Part shown: positions 1 to 10,604 of the stretch, piece after piece
How the letters are laid out: each line of letters opens with the position of its first letter
Numbering within the stretch: the first letter of the stretch is position 1
Assembly (NCBI GenBank): GCA_030427965.1
Contig: JAUICD010000013.1
Coordinates: 1 to 64,000 of the forward strand
DNA: 64,000 bases
From: Bdellovibrionia bacterium
GTDB lineage: Bacteria; Bdellovibrionota; Bdellovibrionia; Bdellovibrionales; JAUICD01
Direction of reading: 5' to 3'
Translations under genes and position numbers: made by a program
Notes under the pieces: generated by a model
Database searches by the model: none
Seen by the model: only the letters and a program-made list of their open reading frames with translations
Told to the model about the DNA's origin: nothing

Positions 1-708
1 GTCTACTGTCTCATCCAGATATTGATCCAAAAGTTTCATTGTTTGATTTAAGTCAAAGGGAGCACTAAAAATAGTTACGTACTTAAAGCGGATCGGGGTT
101 TTGGACTTTGAATCAAGTGCTGCAATAACAGTGGAAACAAAGCCACCTTGGCTTAATCCAACAAGGCGTGGTGAATCATTTGTAAGACCCTTTTTCCTCA
201 TGGAAGAGACTTGGCGTTTGATGATTTCGTAGAGGGTTTGGGCTTCTTTCTCGATATGCCCAAGAGGTAAGTTTGGAATGGCTTTGATAAAATCTTTTCC
301 CCACGGACTTGGGAAAGCCAAGACGTGGTAGCCAGCTCGAGAGAATCTTTTGAGCATTTGATTTGTATTGCTGTTTCCCTTAATTTCTGCAAATGCACCA
401 GATAGATAAAAAACAACAGGAGCTGATGTTGGTTCCCCCATTGAATCCACCTGTAAAAGCTTTGCGAGCTTTAATTTCTTCCGCAGGTTCTTGTGTCTGA
501 CATTTATATAACTAAACTGAACTTCGTTATCGAAGTCCAGTTCGTATTCCACGCAAGTTCCCCAGGCGGATGCGAGGTAGGGGTTTTGATAGGGAAACTC
601 ATATAGATCAATGTTATCGTGGACGACATCGGGCCATGAGTCGGCATTTGCTGACCCTGCAAGTAACAACAACAACAATAAGTACCGGATTCCCCCCCGA
701 ACAAACAT
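1..708 (-). CDS. Secreted alpha/beta-hydrolase-like protein (3' end truncated by window edge)
   Basis: Manual translation from ATG at 708: MFVRGGIRYLLLLLLLAGSANADSWPDVVHDN...; signal peptide; GLSQGG nucleophile-elbow-like motif; open to window edge so absent from the ORF track. Confidence 0.7.
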   Translation of the reverse strand, partial: MFVRGGIRYLLLLLLLAGSANADSWPDVVHDNIDLYEFPYQNPYLASAWGTCVEYELDFDNEVQFSYINVRHKNLRKKLKLAKLLQVDSMGEPTSAPVVFYLSGAFAEIKGNSNTNQMLKRFSRAGYHVLAFPSPWGKDFIKAIPNLPLGHIEKEAQTLYEIIKRQVSSMRKKGLTNDSPRLVGLSQGGFVSTVIAALDSKSKTPIRFKYVTIFSAPFDLNQTMKLLDQYLDETVD

Positions 709-720
709 GGGAGTAAGGTA

Positions 721-1755
721 TCAAAGTTCACCCTTCAACGCGTAATATAAACTGGACTCATTGAAGACTTTTTCAAAAAACCAGGGACCCTCAAAAATAA
801 TTGTACTGTAGACTTGGACGAGATCTGCTCCGATTTCGATGCGCTCAAAGACATCTTCAGGCTCCATGACGCCCCCAACAGAAACTATAAGCTTGTCTTT
901 TCGATTTGAACCCAAAAGATCCATAGAATCTCTGAGTCTTTGGCGAGATATCTTTGAAAGCACTTGTCCGGAAAGCCCTCCCTTGTTTGGAAACTCAGAT
1001 TTCCCATCTCTTTGGGTTGTCGTGTTTGTCATAACCCAGCCATCAAGTCCCATCTTTACAGAGGTTTCAAGACAGAAACGAAGATCTTCAATGCTCATAT
1101 CAGGACTTAATTTCAAAAGGCATGGAGGAGGGTTAAGGTCGTACTTTCCAGAATCAATTGCATTTTTAATGTGGCCAAGAAAGTTTTCAAAATAAGTGGT
1201 ATTAAAAAGTTCCCTTAAACCCTCTGTGTTTGGACTGCTGATGTTGATAACAAAGGCATCTACAGTATTTCGAAACCTCTCAATCAGCGTGACATAATCT
1301 TTATGAGCCTCTTCAAGCGAGGTATTTCGATTTTTACCGATATTCAAAAAAATTGGAGTGAAATGAGGGGTTCTAATTTGATTCAGTCTTTTATAAATAA
1401 TATCTGCTCCATCATTTGGAAAACCCATTTTGTTCCAAACGATTTTCTTGTTGAAGTTGCGTCCAATAATTTGTCCCTCATTTGGCAACTGGGGTTTTGG
1501 TGTCACAGTCCCTATTTCAATAAATCCAGGACCCCATGTCCACCAGTCCACAATGTTGATTCCATTTTTGTCTACTCCCCCAGCAACACCTAGGCGATTG
1601 TGGAACTCTAGATGCCGCCAAGTCATAGGTTTCCAAGTCAGTGTTCTATAGCGGCGAAATTTGGACATGAGTTTAAGGGCTTTTGGTGCCCAATCATGTG
1701 CTTTTTGGGGTGAAAGGAAGAGCCAGGGTCTTGAAAGTTTTGCGCTAAAATTCAT
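721..1755 (-). CDS. pyrD: Dihydroorotate dehydrogenase (quinone type)
   Basis: GVAGGVDKNG, IGTVTPKPQ, KMGFPNDGAD, INISSPNTEGLR, SVGGV motifs. Confidence 0.88.
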   Translation of the reverse strand: MNFSAKLSRPWLFLSPQKAHDWAPKALKLMSKFRRYRTLTWKPMTWRHLEFHNRLGVAGGVDKNGINIVDWWTWGPGFIEIGTVTPKPQLPNEGQIIGRNFNKKIVWNKMGFPNDGADIIYKRLNQIRTPHFTPIFLNIGKNRNTSLEEAHKDYVTLIERFRNTVDAFVINISSPNTEGLRELFNTTYFENFLGHIKNAIDSGKYDLNPPPCLLKLSPDMSIEDLRFCLETSVKMGLDGWVMTNTTTQRDGKSEFPNKGGLSGQVLSKISRQRLRDSMDLLGSNRKDKLIVSVGGVMEPEDVFERIEIGADLVQVYSTIIFEGPWFFEKVFNESSLYYALKGEL

Positions 1756-1756
1756 A

Positions 1757-3016
1757 CTATCTTGGATAAAGTCCTCGTAACTGCATTGCAGCCTCTAGTC
1801 GTCTTAATGCCACTGCCATTGCAGCATCTCGCATTGTGCATTTCTGACTTTGAGAAAAACTCCATACGCGATCAAAGGCATTTGTAATAATAGAGTGAAG
1901 ACGATGATTGACCTCCTCCTCTGTCCAGAAAAATGCAGCAAGGCCTTGAACCCATTCAAAATAAGAAACGATAACACCACCACCATTTGCAAGAATGTCT
2001 GGAATGATGAGTTTGCCATTTTCACTCAATATTTTATCAGCAGCACCTGTGACGGGGCCGTTTGCTCCTTCGACAATAATTTCAGCTTTAATTTTGTCTG
2101 CGTTTTCTTCATGGATAACACTATCTAATGCTGCTGGTAGAAGTGCGTCGCACTTTAATTCTAGTAGATCAGCATTGGACAACGTTTCAGTATCTGGAAA
2201 GTCAGACAGGGAACGGTTTTTTTCGTAATGTTCAACAAGCTTTGGAATGTCCAATCCATTTGAATTGTGAATTCCACCAATGACATCACTCACAGCGACA
2301 ATCTTTGCACCGCGCTCGTGTGCTGACATTGCAGCATGTGAACCCACGTTACCAAAGCCTTGAATTGCGATCTTCATTCCTTCAAGTGAGCGATCGGTTT
2401 TTTCACAAGCGGCTCTTAGGGCGTAAATGGAACCAAGTCCGGTTGCGCTCACGCGACCGAGAGAGCCTCCGATTTCAAGCGGTTTGCCCGTTACAACCCC
2501 AGGAATAGAAAATCCTTCTTTTTGAGAATATGTATCCATGATCCACGCCATCGTCTGAGGACTTGTTCCAACATCTGGCGCTGGAATGTCTCTTTCAGGG
2601 CCAATAAATGGATGTATTTCAGTTGTGTATCTACGTGTGAGCCCTTGCATTTCAGTTTCAGAGAGTTTGGATGGATCGACACAAACACCACCTTTTGCTC
2701 CACCAAGTGGGAGATGTAGGAGTGCATTTTTAAAAGTCATAAGCATTGCCAGTGCTGCAACTTCTGTCATGTTGACTGAAGGGTGATAGCGAATTCCTCC
2801 CTTACAGGGGCCAAGTGTTTGATTGTGCTGGACGCGGTATCCGTCAAAAACCTGGATAGAGTGATCGTCCATTCTGACTGGAACACTCACTATAAATGCA
2901 CGTCTGGGCTTTAAAAGTCGAACCAACACGTCTTTGTCTAAGTTTATGGATTCGGCAACGGCTGTAAGAGTTTTCACCGTGTTTTTGTAGAGAACACCAT
3001 CCACCATATTCTGCAT
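1757..3016 (-). CDS. gdhA: Glu/Leu/Phe/Val dehydrogenase family (glutamate dehydrogenase)
   Basis: GPCKGGIRYHP, LPLGGAKGGV, IQGFGNVGSHAA, EGANGPVT motifs. Confidence 0.9.
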   Translation of the reverse strand: MQNMVDGVLYKNTVKTLTAVAESINLDKDVLVRLLKPRRAFIVSVPVRMDDHSIQVFDGYRVQHNQTLGPCKGGIRYHPSVNMTEVAALAMLMTFKNALLHLPLGGAKGGVCVDPSKLSETEMQGLTRRYTTEIHPFIGPERDIPAPDVGTSPQTMAWIMDTYSQKEGFSIPGVVTGKPLEIGGSLGRVSATGLGSIYALRAACEKTDRSLEGMKIAIQGFGNVGSHAAMSAHERGAKIVAVSDVIGGIHNSNGLDIPKLVEHYEKNRSLSDFPDTETLSNADLLELKCDALLPAALDSVIHEENADKIKAEIIVEGANGPVTGAADKILSENGKLIIPDILANGGGVIVSYFEWVQGLAAFFWTEEEVNHRLHSIITNAFDRVWSFSQSQKCTMRDAAMAVALRRLEAAMQLRGLYPR

Positions 3017-3104
3017 CAGTTCCTCCGCGCGACTTGAGAAGTGGAAAAAGTTTGCTTAATCTACTGTAAACCTGTTTAAGGTCAACGAACAAAGGTGGAA
3101 TTCA

Positions 3105-4109
3105 TTGATGACGCACTTAGCCCTCACAGATGAAATGGAAGGGAAAGTTCTATTGATTCGTATAGATCGAATTGGTGATTTGATTCTCACTTTACCAGTC
3201 GACACACATAGATCTGTTGAAGTAACTGGGGCTTTCTGGTGGGTGCCAGAGTCATGTGATTTTTTGATGAAAAAACTTAAAACGCCTAGAAAGTATGCAA
3301 CGATTTCACACTCTCCGGGGTTGAGGTACTTTTTTCAGCTTTATAAAGCTCTTCGATGCCACCCTCCAAAGGCAGCCGTTGTTTTTCATGCACCTTGGTG
3401 GGTGAGTCTGCTTTTGTGGTTGGCCCGTGTCCCAATTCGCATTGGGAGAACAAGCCAGTGGCACTCGTATGTGTTTTTCAATCACGGATTACGACAGCGA
3501 AGAAGTCTTGGGGAAAGGCATGAGAGCCGTTACAATTGGGAGCTCTTAGATCAAGGTTTTGAAGTGGATAGAGCAGAATTGTATCCGATTGAATTCAACG
3601 TGTGTTCATTGAAAGAGTTGGGGCAACTCAATAGATCTGAGCCTTACACCGTGGTTCACCCAGGGATGGGGGGATCTGCTGAAAATTGGCCGACAGAGAA
3701 TTATGTCAACTTGATTCTTAGGTTGGCTTTAAAAACTCAGGTTGTTGTGACTGGAACAAAAATGGACTTGGGTTATCTATTGCCCATAGAAGCGAAGGTG
3801 TCTAAGGCTCCCAATGTTCATTGGTTTGTTGAAAAATTAAGTGGTGAAGAGCTGATTGATCTTCTTGGAAACGCAAGCGCTGTTGTTGCGCCAAGTACAG
3901 GGGTTCTGCATTTGGCAGCAACGACGGGGGTTAAAACGATTGGGTTATTTAGTAGAGGCAAACCTTCGGAGTCTGCAAAGAGATGGGGGCCACTTGGAAA
4001 AAACGTTGTCGTACTTGAGGCGAACCCTGGACATGGAGGAGACTCTGTGAAAGATTCGTCGATGTCGAGTCTGGATCCAGATCAAGTTGTGGACGTATTG
4101 GGAGTTTGA
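3105..4109 (+). CDS. Glycosyltransferase family 9 (heptosyltransferase-like)
   Basis: LLIRIDRIGDLILTLP start and VVHPGMGGSAENWP, VAPSTGVLHLAATTG motifs. Confidence 0.85.
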   Translation: MMTHLALTDEMEGKVLLIRIDRIGDLILTLPVDTHRSVEVTGAFWWVPESCDFLMKKLKTPRKYATISHSPGLRYFFQLYKALRCHPPKAAVVFHAPWWVSLLLWLARVPIRIGRTSQWHSYVFFNHGLRQRRSLGERHESRYNWELLDQGFEVDRAELYPIEFNVCSLKELGQLNRSEPYTVVHPGMGGSAENWPTENYVNLILRLALKTQVVVTGTKMDLGYLLPIEAKVSKAPNVHWFVEKLSGEELIDLLGNASAVVAPSTGVLHLAATTGVKTIGLFSRGKPSESAKRWGPLGKNVVVLEANPGHGGDSVKDSSMSSLDPDQVVDVLGV

Positions 4110-4110
4110 A

Positions 4111-5100
4111 TTGAGCAGTCTTTTAGAAAAAACAGAGGGTCTGAGAGGACGAAAACTTATCGTTGTTGGTGACGTTGGTGTTGATGAGTACGTCAATGGA
4201 AATGTCAGACGTATTAGTCCTGAAGCCCCAGTCCCCGTGCTTGAAGTTGACAAAGAGGAAATTCGTTTAGGACTTGCAACAAACGTAGCTCAAAATATTG
4301 TAAGTCTTGGTGGAGAGTGTTTTCTTGTATCTGTCGTTGGAGATGATGAAAGTTCAATAAAATTGAGATCTTTATTGGATAAAGCGCGCGTTAGTGACAA
4401 GCACTTGGTGGTGGACTCCTCTCGTCCAACGACTCGTAAAATGAGAGTTATGACGGATCATCATCACTTAGTTCGAATAGATTATGAGAAAAGAAAATTT
4501 ATAACAGATGAGATTGAAATAGAGATTGTGAGTAAGGTCACCGAATTGATTGATGCTTCAGACGGGCTTATCATTCAGGATTATGCAAAAGGTGTGGTAA
4601 CGGAGTCTCTTGTTAAAAAACTGATACAGGTTGCAAAAAAAGCTGGGAAGATTGTAACGGTAGATCCCAATAAAGCCACTCCAGCTGAGTATTTTAAGGG
4701 GGCAGATATTATGACCCCTAACTTTGATGAAGCAATTGCTCTTTCTAAACTTCCTGTGGATGACCTTCGAGGTGCTTCGGAAACCCTTTCTGAAGTGGGT
4801 ACTGCACTCATGTCCGCTATTGATAGTGAGAATATGGTTATCACAAGAGGCCGTGAGGGAATGAGTTTATTTGAAGGCGGAAAAGTCATTCGTGTCCCCA
4901 CGTTTGCAAAAGATGTATTTGATGTGACGGGCGCAGGAGACACTGTTATTGCAGCTCTCTCACTTGCATGGGTTGGTGGCTTAAGCCTTGAAGATTCCTG
5001 TTTGATTGCCAATCACGCGGCAGGCGTTGTTGTCGGAAAAGTGGGGTGTGTGCCCTGTGAATTTGATGAATTGTATGAGGCTATCAGTTCTCATTCATAA
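4111..5100 (+). CDS. PfkB-family kinase, HldE N-domain/RfaE1-like heptose-7-phosphate kinase
   Basis: VVGDVGVDEYVNGNVRRISPEAPVPVLEV; VTGAGDTVIAALSLA. Start TTG 4111 preferred over track start 4087 because it follows the upstream stop. Confidence 0.85.
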   Translation: MSSLLEKTEGLRGRKLIVVGDVGVDEYVNGNVRRISPEAPVPVLEVDKEEIRLGLATNVAQNIVSLGGECFLVSVVGDDESSIKLRSLLDKARVSDKHLVVDSSRPTTRKMRVMTDHHHLVRIDYEKRKFITDEIEIEIVSKVTELIDASDGLIIQDYAKGVVTESLVKKLIQVAKKAGKIVTVDPNKATPAEYFKGADIMTPNFDEAIALSKLPVDDLRGASETLSEVGTALMSAIDSENMVITRGREGMSLFEGGKVIRVPTFAKDVFDVTGAGDTVIAALSLAWVGGLSLEDSCLIANHAAGVVVGKVGCVPCEFDELYEAISSHS

Positions 5101-5181
5101 GCTATTGATATAACAAGATATATTTGTACTTGATGTGATCTCTGACTTAGCGCAGAATAGCCGCTCTTGAAGGAGATAATT

Positions 5182-6258
5182 TTGGCTATTCCATTCTATG
5201 GACTGACATTGGATCAATTGCGCGGGCATCTTGTTGGGCTTGGGAAAGAGAAGTTTCGAGCATCACAGGTATTCAAATGGGTGTATCAGCAGCGTGTGAC
5301 AGATTTTTCTCAAATGACAAATCTCTCAAAGAGTTTTCGTGAGTCTTTGCCTGAAATTTTTGATATGAATCCATTAAAACTCTCTCAACACCTGAAAAGT
5401 GAAGATGGAACTGAAAAATTCCTTTTTGACATTGGAGATGGGAAAACTGTCGAAACTGTTTTGATACCTTCTTCTGATGAGAGATTAACTCTTTGTGTTT
5501 CTTCTGAAGTTGGTTGCAATATGGCTTGTCGATTTTGTTTCACAGCAAAACAAAAGCTTCAAAGACGACTCACATCAGGTGAAATTGTTGGCCAGTTTAT
5601 GGGTGTGCAAGATGCAATTGGTATGAAGAGGCGTATTTCCAACATTGTATTTATGGGAATGGGTGAACCGTTAGACAACCCAGATGCTGTGTTTGATTCG
5701 ATTGAAATTCTAACCTCAGAATTGGGTGTGAATCTTTCTCGTAAAAAAGTAACAGTATCAACATCAGGGCTTGTGCCTCAAATTCCACTGGTGGCAAAAA
5801 ACCGAGTGAGATTGGCTGTAAGTTTAAACGCTTCCACCAATGAAATTCGTGATCATGTTATGCCTATTAATAAAAAATATCCAATGAACCAACTTCTTGA
5901 TGAATGCCGTAGATATGCATTTGAAACGAAGGATAAAGTGACTTTTGAGTACGTTCTTTTAAAAGGTGTGACGGATCGGATCGAAGATGCGATCCGATTG
6001 AAAAATATCACCCAAGACATTCCATGCAAAATTAATATTATTCCATTTAATGAGCATCCCAATAGTGGATTTGAGCGACCCTCGGATGAAACTGTATTGA
6101 AATTTCAGAAGAAGCTGATGGATTTGGGAGTTCACGTTTTATTACGCAAGACAATGGGGCGTGACATTTATGCAGCCTGCGGCCAGCTTAGGTCCAAATT
6201 TGAAGGACACCCAGAAAGGTTTAGGGCACAACGCCCCAGTAAGGAGATGGCACTATGA
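5182..6258 (+). CDS. rlmN: 23S rRNA (adenine-2503-C2)-methyltransferase RlmN (radical SAM)
   Basis: CNMACRFCFTAKQ radical-SAM motif, GMGEPLDN, GRDIYAACGQL; SD AAGGAG lies 5' of TTG 5182, so track start 5167 is likely too early. Confidence 0.92.
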   Translation: MAIPFYGLTLDQLRGHLVGLGKEKFRASQVFKWVYQQRVTDFSQMTNLSKSFRESLPEIFDMNPLKLSQHLKSEDGTEKFLFDIGDGKTVETVLIPSSDERLTLCVSSEVGCNMACRFCFTAKQKLQRRLTSGEIVGQFMGVQDAIGMKRRISNIVFMGMGEPLDNPDAVFDSIEILTSELGVNLSRKKVTVSTSGLVPQIPLVAKNRVRLAVSLNASTNEIRDHVMPINKKYPMNQLLDECRRYAFETKDKVTFEYVLLKGVTDRIEDAIRLKNITQDIPCKINIIPFNEHPNSGFERPSDETVLKFQKKLMDLGVHVLLRKTMGRDIYAACGQLRSKFEGHPERFRAQRPSKEMAL

Positions 6259-7172
6259 GTTCAGAGATAGTTGTAATTGGAAGTTTGGCTTATGATACAA
6301 TTTCAACTCCCAGTGGGAAAAAGGATCGCACTTTGGGCGGCTCTGCCAATTACTTTTCAGTTGCATCAAGCTTGTTTACCAAAGTGAATGCTGTCGGAGT
6401 TGTGGGTGAGGATTATGGAGATAATGACATCAATGTTCTAAAAAATAGAGGCGTTGATGTCTCTGGAGTTCAAATTGTTCCTGGAAAAACTTTTCACTGG
6501 GAAGGGAAGTATGAGGGGGACCTTAATGAAGCGGTGACATTGGCAACAGAGCTCAATGTTTTTGCTGACTTTAAGCCTCAGTTGAGCAAAGAGTATTCGA
6601 AGTCTGAATTTGTCTTTTTAGCAAATATTGATCCTGAAATTCAGTTGGAAGTTTTGGAACAAGTGGATAAGCCTAAGTTTATTGCCTGTGATACAATGAA
6701 CTTTTGGATTGAGACGAAAAAATCAGACGTTTTAAAGGTGCTTTCCAAAGTCGATGCGATTTTAATAAATGAAACAGAAGCCATGATGTTGACCAAAGCT
6801 CCCAACGCTGTATCTGCGGCAAAAGAGATTTCTAAGTTGGGACCAAAAATAATTGTGATTAAGCGTGGTGAGTATGGATTTATGCTTTTTCAAGAGGGGA
6901 ATTTCTTTATTCTTCCAGCTTTTCCTCTTGAAACAATTGTAGATCCAACTGGAGCAGGTGACACTTTTGCTGGTGGATTTATGGGTTATCTTTCTAAAAT
7001 GAATCATCCCTTTAAAGAGGAAGATGTGCGCAGTGCTTGTATGTACGGAACTGTGCTTGCAAGTTTTACGGTGGAAGACTTTAGTTTGGGTCGAATCAAA
7101 AATCTACCCTTGGACCAGGTCGAGACTCGGTTGAAAGAGTATAAAAAAGTTGTAACCGTACCAAAGGCCTAA
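6255..7172 (+). CDS. PfkB/ribokinase-family sugar kinase
   Basis: GGSANYFSVASSL and DPTGAGDTFAGGFMGYL. Confidence 0.85.
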   Translation: MSSEIVVIGSLAYDTISTPSGKKDRTLGGSANYFSVASSLFTKVNAVGVVGEDYGDNDINVLKNRGVDVSGVQIVPGKTFHWEGKYEGDLNEAVTLATELNVFADFKPQLSKEYSKSEFVFLANIDPEIQLEVLEQVDKPKFIACDTMNFWIETKKSDVLKVLSKVDAILINETEAMMLTKAPNAVSAAKEISKLGPKIIVIKRGEYGFMLFQEGNFFILPAFPLETIVDPTGAGDTFAGGFMGYLSKMNHPFKEEDVRSACMYGTVLASFTVEDFSLGRIKNLPLDQVETRLKEYKKVVTVPKA

Positions 7173-7223
7173 AAACAGCTCAAATTTTACAATTATCTTA
7201 AGGAATCCCGATAAGTTAGCGGG

Positions 7224-8162
7224 ATGGCAAAGAAAGAAGATAAAAAGAACTTAGTAACAGAGTTTACAAGTTTCCTTATTGGTGGTGATGATAAAAAACT
7301 GGATGGAGAAACCTCTACCAGAACGGCGCATCTTGATTCCAATCAGACAAAGTCCATTCACAAAGTGGAAGAAGAGGAAGCCTCCTCCACTAAGGCACAG
7401 CCTGGGGATGACAAGACAGTTCCAGTAAGTCGTCACAAGAGCAAAAGTGAAATTTCTCAAATCTCAAGTGTCAATCAAGGAGCTGGTTCCATAAAAAAAG
7501 AAAGCTCCTTAGAGATGGAAGAAGTACGTAAGTTTAATGAAATGTCATCGTCTGTCGTACTTTCGGCTAAAGCGTCACTTGTGCAAGCTGAGCAATTGCG
7601 AATTGCTCAAAATCGAATAAAAGAACTTGAGAATCATTTGGAAGTCATTCGTGAAGAGAATGAGCAATTGAGTGCTGTTTCGAGTTCACTCAAGTCTCAG
7701 ACAGAAGATCTCAATCAGAGAATTGAAGATTTGGAAAAGAAGAGTCGGCAAAAAATAGAGAATTTGAATGAAGAAAAAAGCCTTCTTGACTCTGCATTGA
7801 AGAACAAAGGCCGTGAGACGAATGAATTGAAGTTTAAAATTGAAGAGTTAGAAAATAGATTAAACATGGATTTAAAAAAGGTTCGTGTTCGAGAACGAGA
7901 ATTAGAGAATCGACTGGAGCTTGTTAAAGTAGAGAAAGTCGCATTGGTCAATAGCAAAGACGAGACAATCTTGAGTTTAAAAAGACGTGTGGATCAGTTG
8001 TTAGCTGATATTGAAAACTATAGAGGAAAAGGCAGAAAACTCAGCGATCTCCTCAATTCCAATGAAGACAGGATACAAAGAAGTGTAAGAGCACTTCGTC
8101 TTGCGTTGTCAATGTTGGAGGGGGAAATGGAAGAGGCCACGGAATTAAAAAAGGCTAAATAA
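7224..8162 (+). CDS. Coiled-coil protein of unknown function
   Basis: Long heptad-rich Glu/Lys/Leu region; directly upstream of a GGDEF gene. Confidence 0.7.
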   Translation: MAKKEDKKNLVTEFTSFLIGGDDKKLDGETSTRTAHLDSNQTKSIHKVEEEEASSTKAQPGDDKTVPVSRHKSKSEISQISSVNQGAGSIKKESSLEMEEVRKFNEMSSSVVLSAKASLVQAEQLRIAQNRIKELENHLEVIREENEQLSAVSSSLKSQTEDLNQRIEDLEKKSRQKIENLNEEKSLLDSALKNKGRETNELKFKIEELENRLNMDLKKVRVRERELENRLELVKVEKVALVNSKDETILSLKRRVDQLLADIENYRGKGRKLSDLLNSNEDRIQRSVRALRLALSMLEGEMEEATELKKAK

Positions 8163-8163
8163 G

Positions 8164-9522
8164 ATGTTATCTCTGGTAGCACTGGACAAGGAAAGCTTTA
8201 ATTGGCTAAGTCAAAATGATCTTACCGAAATGGATAGTTTTGCTATTTCCTGTATGGAGTATGATCAAGTTTACTCGGGAGTAAGAACTGGAAAGGTTGA
8301 TGGAGTTGTGTATTCGACATCTAAGGGTTTCAACCTTGCTAAGCAGTTGAATCTCTCTGAAGAACTCGTTCCATCCTTTGTTGTGGGAAATGAAGAATTT
8401 TTGGGACATTTTGGTATTGAACATGAATTCAAATTGAACACGAAAAAGAAACAAATTCTCAAAGAGATTTTTGAAGTTATTGAAGAAACAAGCCGTGTGA
8501 AGGAACTATGGGCAAGTCAAACGACATACCAGTTTTTGTCTCACTTTCTTCAAACATCAAAATTTGAGAATGAGGCGGATTTTATAAAAAACGCGTTTTC
8601 TTCGATTGATGAAACATTTCAACCTCGGTCTATTTATTGGTTAAGTGCAGGTGACTATGAGTATTACGTGAGACAGATGTGGAAAGTTCAATCTCTATCT
8701 GGAAAAGCTTTGAATGCCAACCCGGAGTTTCATGCGTTTCAAGGGTCAACTCCAGAAAGTCTTTCAGATCTTCTTCAAAAATTGCAAGGGGATTTGGTTG
8801 AGTTTGATTCAATCAGTGAAGTCACGTGTGTAGATGGTGGGCATGATGTTAAGGATAGAACTTTTGTTTTACCAGTGAAAGGTGTGGAAGGTTTTTTCCA
8901 TGGACATATTCTGGTTGTTTCTCCTAAATCGTGGCCGTACTCTAAATCTTCAGATGCACTTAATACACTTTGTCGTACGGTTGCAATGAATTTGGAATTG
9001 CTGCGCAAGATTGAAGAAACTAAAAATCAATCCTACATCGATGATGTAACAGAGCTCTTCAATCAGAGATACCTCGACAAAGTACTGGATAAGGAAATTG
9101 AAAGATCCAAAAGAACAGGTTGTGCATTTAGTGTCCTATTTATTGATGTGGATCATTTTAAACGAGTGAATGACTCTGAAGGACATTTGGTTGGTTCAAA
9201 TGTATTGGGACAGTTGGGAAGAGTTTTGAATCGAGCCATTCGAAACACGGATTATGGGTTTAGATATGGTGGAGATGAGTTTTTATTGGTGTTGGTTGGA
9301 ATGGATGCCACTGAGGCAACTGAAAGTGCTGAAAGAATTCGCCATAGTGTGGAAAATTCGGTGTTTCGAGTAGATGGGGTTGATATCCGAGTGACTTTGA
9401 GCATTGGTGTATCAAGTTTCCCAGAACATGCAAAAACCAAAGAAAAAATAGTGAGGTTAGCGGACGAAGCGATGTATTACGGCAAGAATAAAAGCCGAAA
9501 CATTGTTTATGTGGCAAGCTAG
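8164..9522 (+). CDS. GGDEF diguanylate cyclase with long N-terminal sensory region
   Basis: FIDVDHFKRVNDSEGHLVGS, RNTD (I-site) 5 residues before GGDEF. Confidence 0.9.
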   Translation: MLSLVALDKESFNWLSQNDLTEMDSFAISCMEYDQVYSGVRTGKVDGVVYSTSKGFNLAKQLNLSEELVPSFVVGNEEFLGHFGIEHEFKLNTKKKQILKEIFEVIEETSRVKELWASQTTYQFLSHFLQTSKFENEADFIKNAFSSIDETFQPRSIYWLSAGDYEYYVRQMWKVQSLSGKALNANPEFHAFQGSTPESLSDLLQKLQGDLVEFDSISEVTCVDGGHDVKDRTFVLPVKGVEGFFHGHILVVSPKSWPYSKSSDALNTLCRTVAMNLELLRKIEETKNQSYIDDVTELFNQRYLDKVLDKEIERSKRTGCAFSVLFIDVDHFKRVNDSEGHLVGSNVLGQLGRVLNRAIRNTDYGFRYGGDEFLLVLVGMDATEATESAERIRHSVENSVFRVDGVDIRVTLSIGVSSFPEHAKTKEKIVRLADEAMYYGKNKSRNIVYVAS

Positions 9523-9524
9523 TT

Positions 9525-10604
9525 ATGAGTAAAATTAAATTGATCGTCAGTGATTTGCATCTTGGAATAGGAAAAACCCTAGAGGGTGGATCTTTGAATG
9601 ATCTTGAAGAGTTTTACTTTGATGATCGATTTGTTGAATTTTTAAACTATTACGCCAAAGGTGAACACAAAGACAAAGAAATTGAGTTGATATTAAATGG
9701 GGATATTCTCAATTTTCTTCAGGTGGACTACAAAGGGCACTATCTGACTGTTTTAACGGAATCCATTTCACTTGAAAAACTTGAAAACATTGTAAAGGGT
9801 CATAAGGTTTTTTTTGAAGGCATTCAAAAATTTACTGAAAACCCAAAAAACTCTGTGACCTATGTCATTGGAAATCATGATCAAGAGATGATGTGGCCAG
9901 CAGTAAGACGTAGATTCAATGAGGCGTGTGGAACAAGTGTGCGCTACAGTAATGTTGAATATACATTTGATGGTTTCTATGTCTCACATGGACATATGTT
10001 TGAAGCAGCAAATCGCTTTGATACAAGAAAGTTCTTTGTTCGTAAAAATGTACCAGAGCCTGTTTTAAATTTACCTTTTGGATCTGTGTTTTTTGTGAAT
10101 TTTGTACTTCAAATAAAACGTTTCAACCCCAACATTGATAAGGTGAGACCCTTCAATGCATTTGTACGCTGGGGGTTGATCAACAATACAATGTTTTCTT
10201 TGAAAACCATTTTGAGTTTGATTTGGTTTTTTATAAAAACAACATTCTCAGGAGATCACAAAAGACGTTGGAATTGGCGTACAACACTTGGGATTTTTAG
10301 GGAAGCAGCTATTTTTCCGGATTTGGCCACTTCTGCAAAGCGTATATTGGCTCATGAAAAAATTCATACAGTGGTTTTTGGACACACACATGTGTATAGC
10401 TATAAAAAATGGGAAAATGACAAGGAGTACTTTAACACTGGAACTTGGACAGAGTTGACGTCGCTCGACGTAGCGTCTCTTGGTAAGATTACAAAACTGA
10501 CGTATGTTTTGGTGGAATACCCTGAGGATGATGGGCGCCCTCGAGGAAGGCTCAAAGAGTGGCGTGGATATCATAGAATTGAAGAAGATGTGGATGTGGC
10601 ATGA
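9525..10604 (+). CDS. Calcineurin-like metallophosphoesterase
   Basis: VSDLHLG, NGDIL, GNHD, VFGHTH motifs. Confidence 0.88.
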   Translation: MSKIKLIVSDLHLGIGKTLEGGSLNDLEEFYFDDRFVEFLNYYAKGEHKDKEIELILNGDILNFLQVDYKGHYLTVLTESISLEKLENIVKGHKVFFEGIQKFTENPKNSVTYVIGNHDQEMMWPAVRRRFNEACGTSVRYSNVEYTFDGFYVSHGHMFEAANRFDTRKFFVRKNVPEPVLNLPFGSVFFVNFVLQIKRFNPNIDKVRPFNAFVRWGLINNTMFSLKTILSLIWFFIKTTFSGDHKRRWNWRTTLGIFREAAIFPDLATSAKRILAHEKIHTVVFGHTHVYSYKKWENDKEYFNTGTWTELTSLDVASLGKITKLTYVLVEYPEDDGRPRGRLKEWRGYHRIEEDVDVA

